From positions 1 to 5,566 of the forward strand of contig JAEYGD010000258.1 of NCBI GenBank assembly GCA_023402505.1: a stretch of 5,566 bases of DNA. Direction: 5' to 3'. The position numbers and the translations under genes were made by a program. Below, one piece after another: positions 5,371 to 5,566 of the stretch (position 1 is the first letter of the stretch; the number at the start of each line of letters is the position of its first letter). The notes beneath the pieces were generated by a model. The model ran no database searches. It saw only the letters and a program-made list of their open reading frames with translations, and was not told the DNA's origin. This stretch comes from Actinomycetes bacterium. GTDB taxonomy: Bacteria; Actinomycetota; Actinomycetes; Mycobacteriales; Micromonosporaceae.

Positions 5371-5566
5371 ATGACGAGCAGCATCGAGGCCCCCTCGAGC
5401 GCCACCAAGGTCACGCACGACGATCTCGGTTCCGAGGAGGCTTTCCTCGCCGCGATCGACGAGACCATCAAGTACTTCAACGACGGCGACATTGTCGAAG
5501 GCACCGTCGTCAAGGTCGATCGGGACGAGGTCCTGCTCGACATCGGCTACAAGACCGAGGGTGTCA
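5371..5566 (+). CDS. rpsA: 30S ribosomal protein S1, N-terminal part (cut by window end)
   Basis: The first 65 codons of ribosomal protein S1, open to the window edge. It starts MTSSIEAPSS, followed by an acidic segment and the very conserved ETIKYFNDGDIVEGTVVKVD (31-50) and DEVLLDIGYKTEGV (52-65), which form the start of the first S1 (OB-fold) RNA-binding repeat. S1 helps the 30S subunit bind mRNA; actinobacterial S1 has four S1 repeats (about 480-500 aa), so roughly 85% of the gene lies outside. The ATG at 5371 is supported by GGAG upstream and by agreement with the usual actinobacterial N-terminus. It follows polA on the same strand, but with four opposite-strand genes in between. Confidence 0.96.
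   Translation, partial: MTSSIEAPSSATKVTHDDLGSEEAFLAAIDETIKYFNDGDIVEGTVVKVDRDEVLLDIGYKTEGV

Overview
The window looks like chromosomal DNA from a high-GC actinomycete. G+C is very high, codons strongly favour G/C at the third position, GTG starts are common, and the DNA polymerase I and ribosomal protein S1 sequences have actinobacterial features. Micromonosporaceae (Micromonospora or a relative) is my best guess, from recall of the S1 N-terminus; I could not run a search.

Layout: a 36-base G run followed by 11 C (7-53), then a GC-rich hairpin-prone stretch and a candidate promoter. Next is polA (146-2845, +), complete at 899 aa. Four genes follow on the minus strand, read right to left: a class I SAM-dependent methyltransferase (5003-4197), a Uma2-family nuclease-fold protein (4141-3539), a small DUF2945/HVA1 TUDOR-like protein (3492-3277) and a DUF3140 protein (3287-2856). 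The last overlaps its upstream neighbour by 11 bp and ends only 10 bp from the polA stop, so it is convergent with polA. A 367-bp divergent intergenic region (5004-5370) then leads to the start of rpsA (5371 onward, +), which is cut by the window edge.

How the genes fit together: polA and rpsA are housekeeping genes that I recall as near neighbours in other actinobacteria (adjacent, with coaE, in Mycobacterium). The minus-strand genes sit between them as an accessory block. DUF2945 and DUF3140 are probably translationally coupled and act together, but their biochemical role is unknown. The methyltransferase and the Uma2 protein may share transcription with them or have their own promoters.

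The most consistent regulatory signal is a TANNNT hexamer ending 6-7 nt before a GTG/ATG start in front of polA, Uma2 and the methyltransferase, as expected for leaderless mRNAs. rpsA instead has a promoter-like element about 180 bp upstream and a long leader with a ribosome binding site. I see no clearly new system. The items most worth checking are the G36/C11 tract, the DUF2945-DUF3140 pair with the dyad in front of it, and the rpsA leader.
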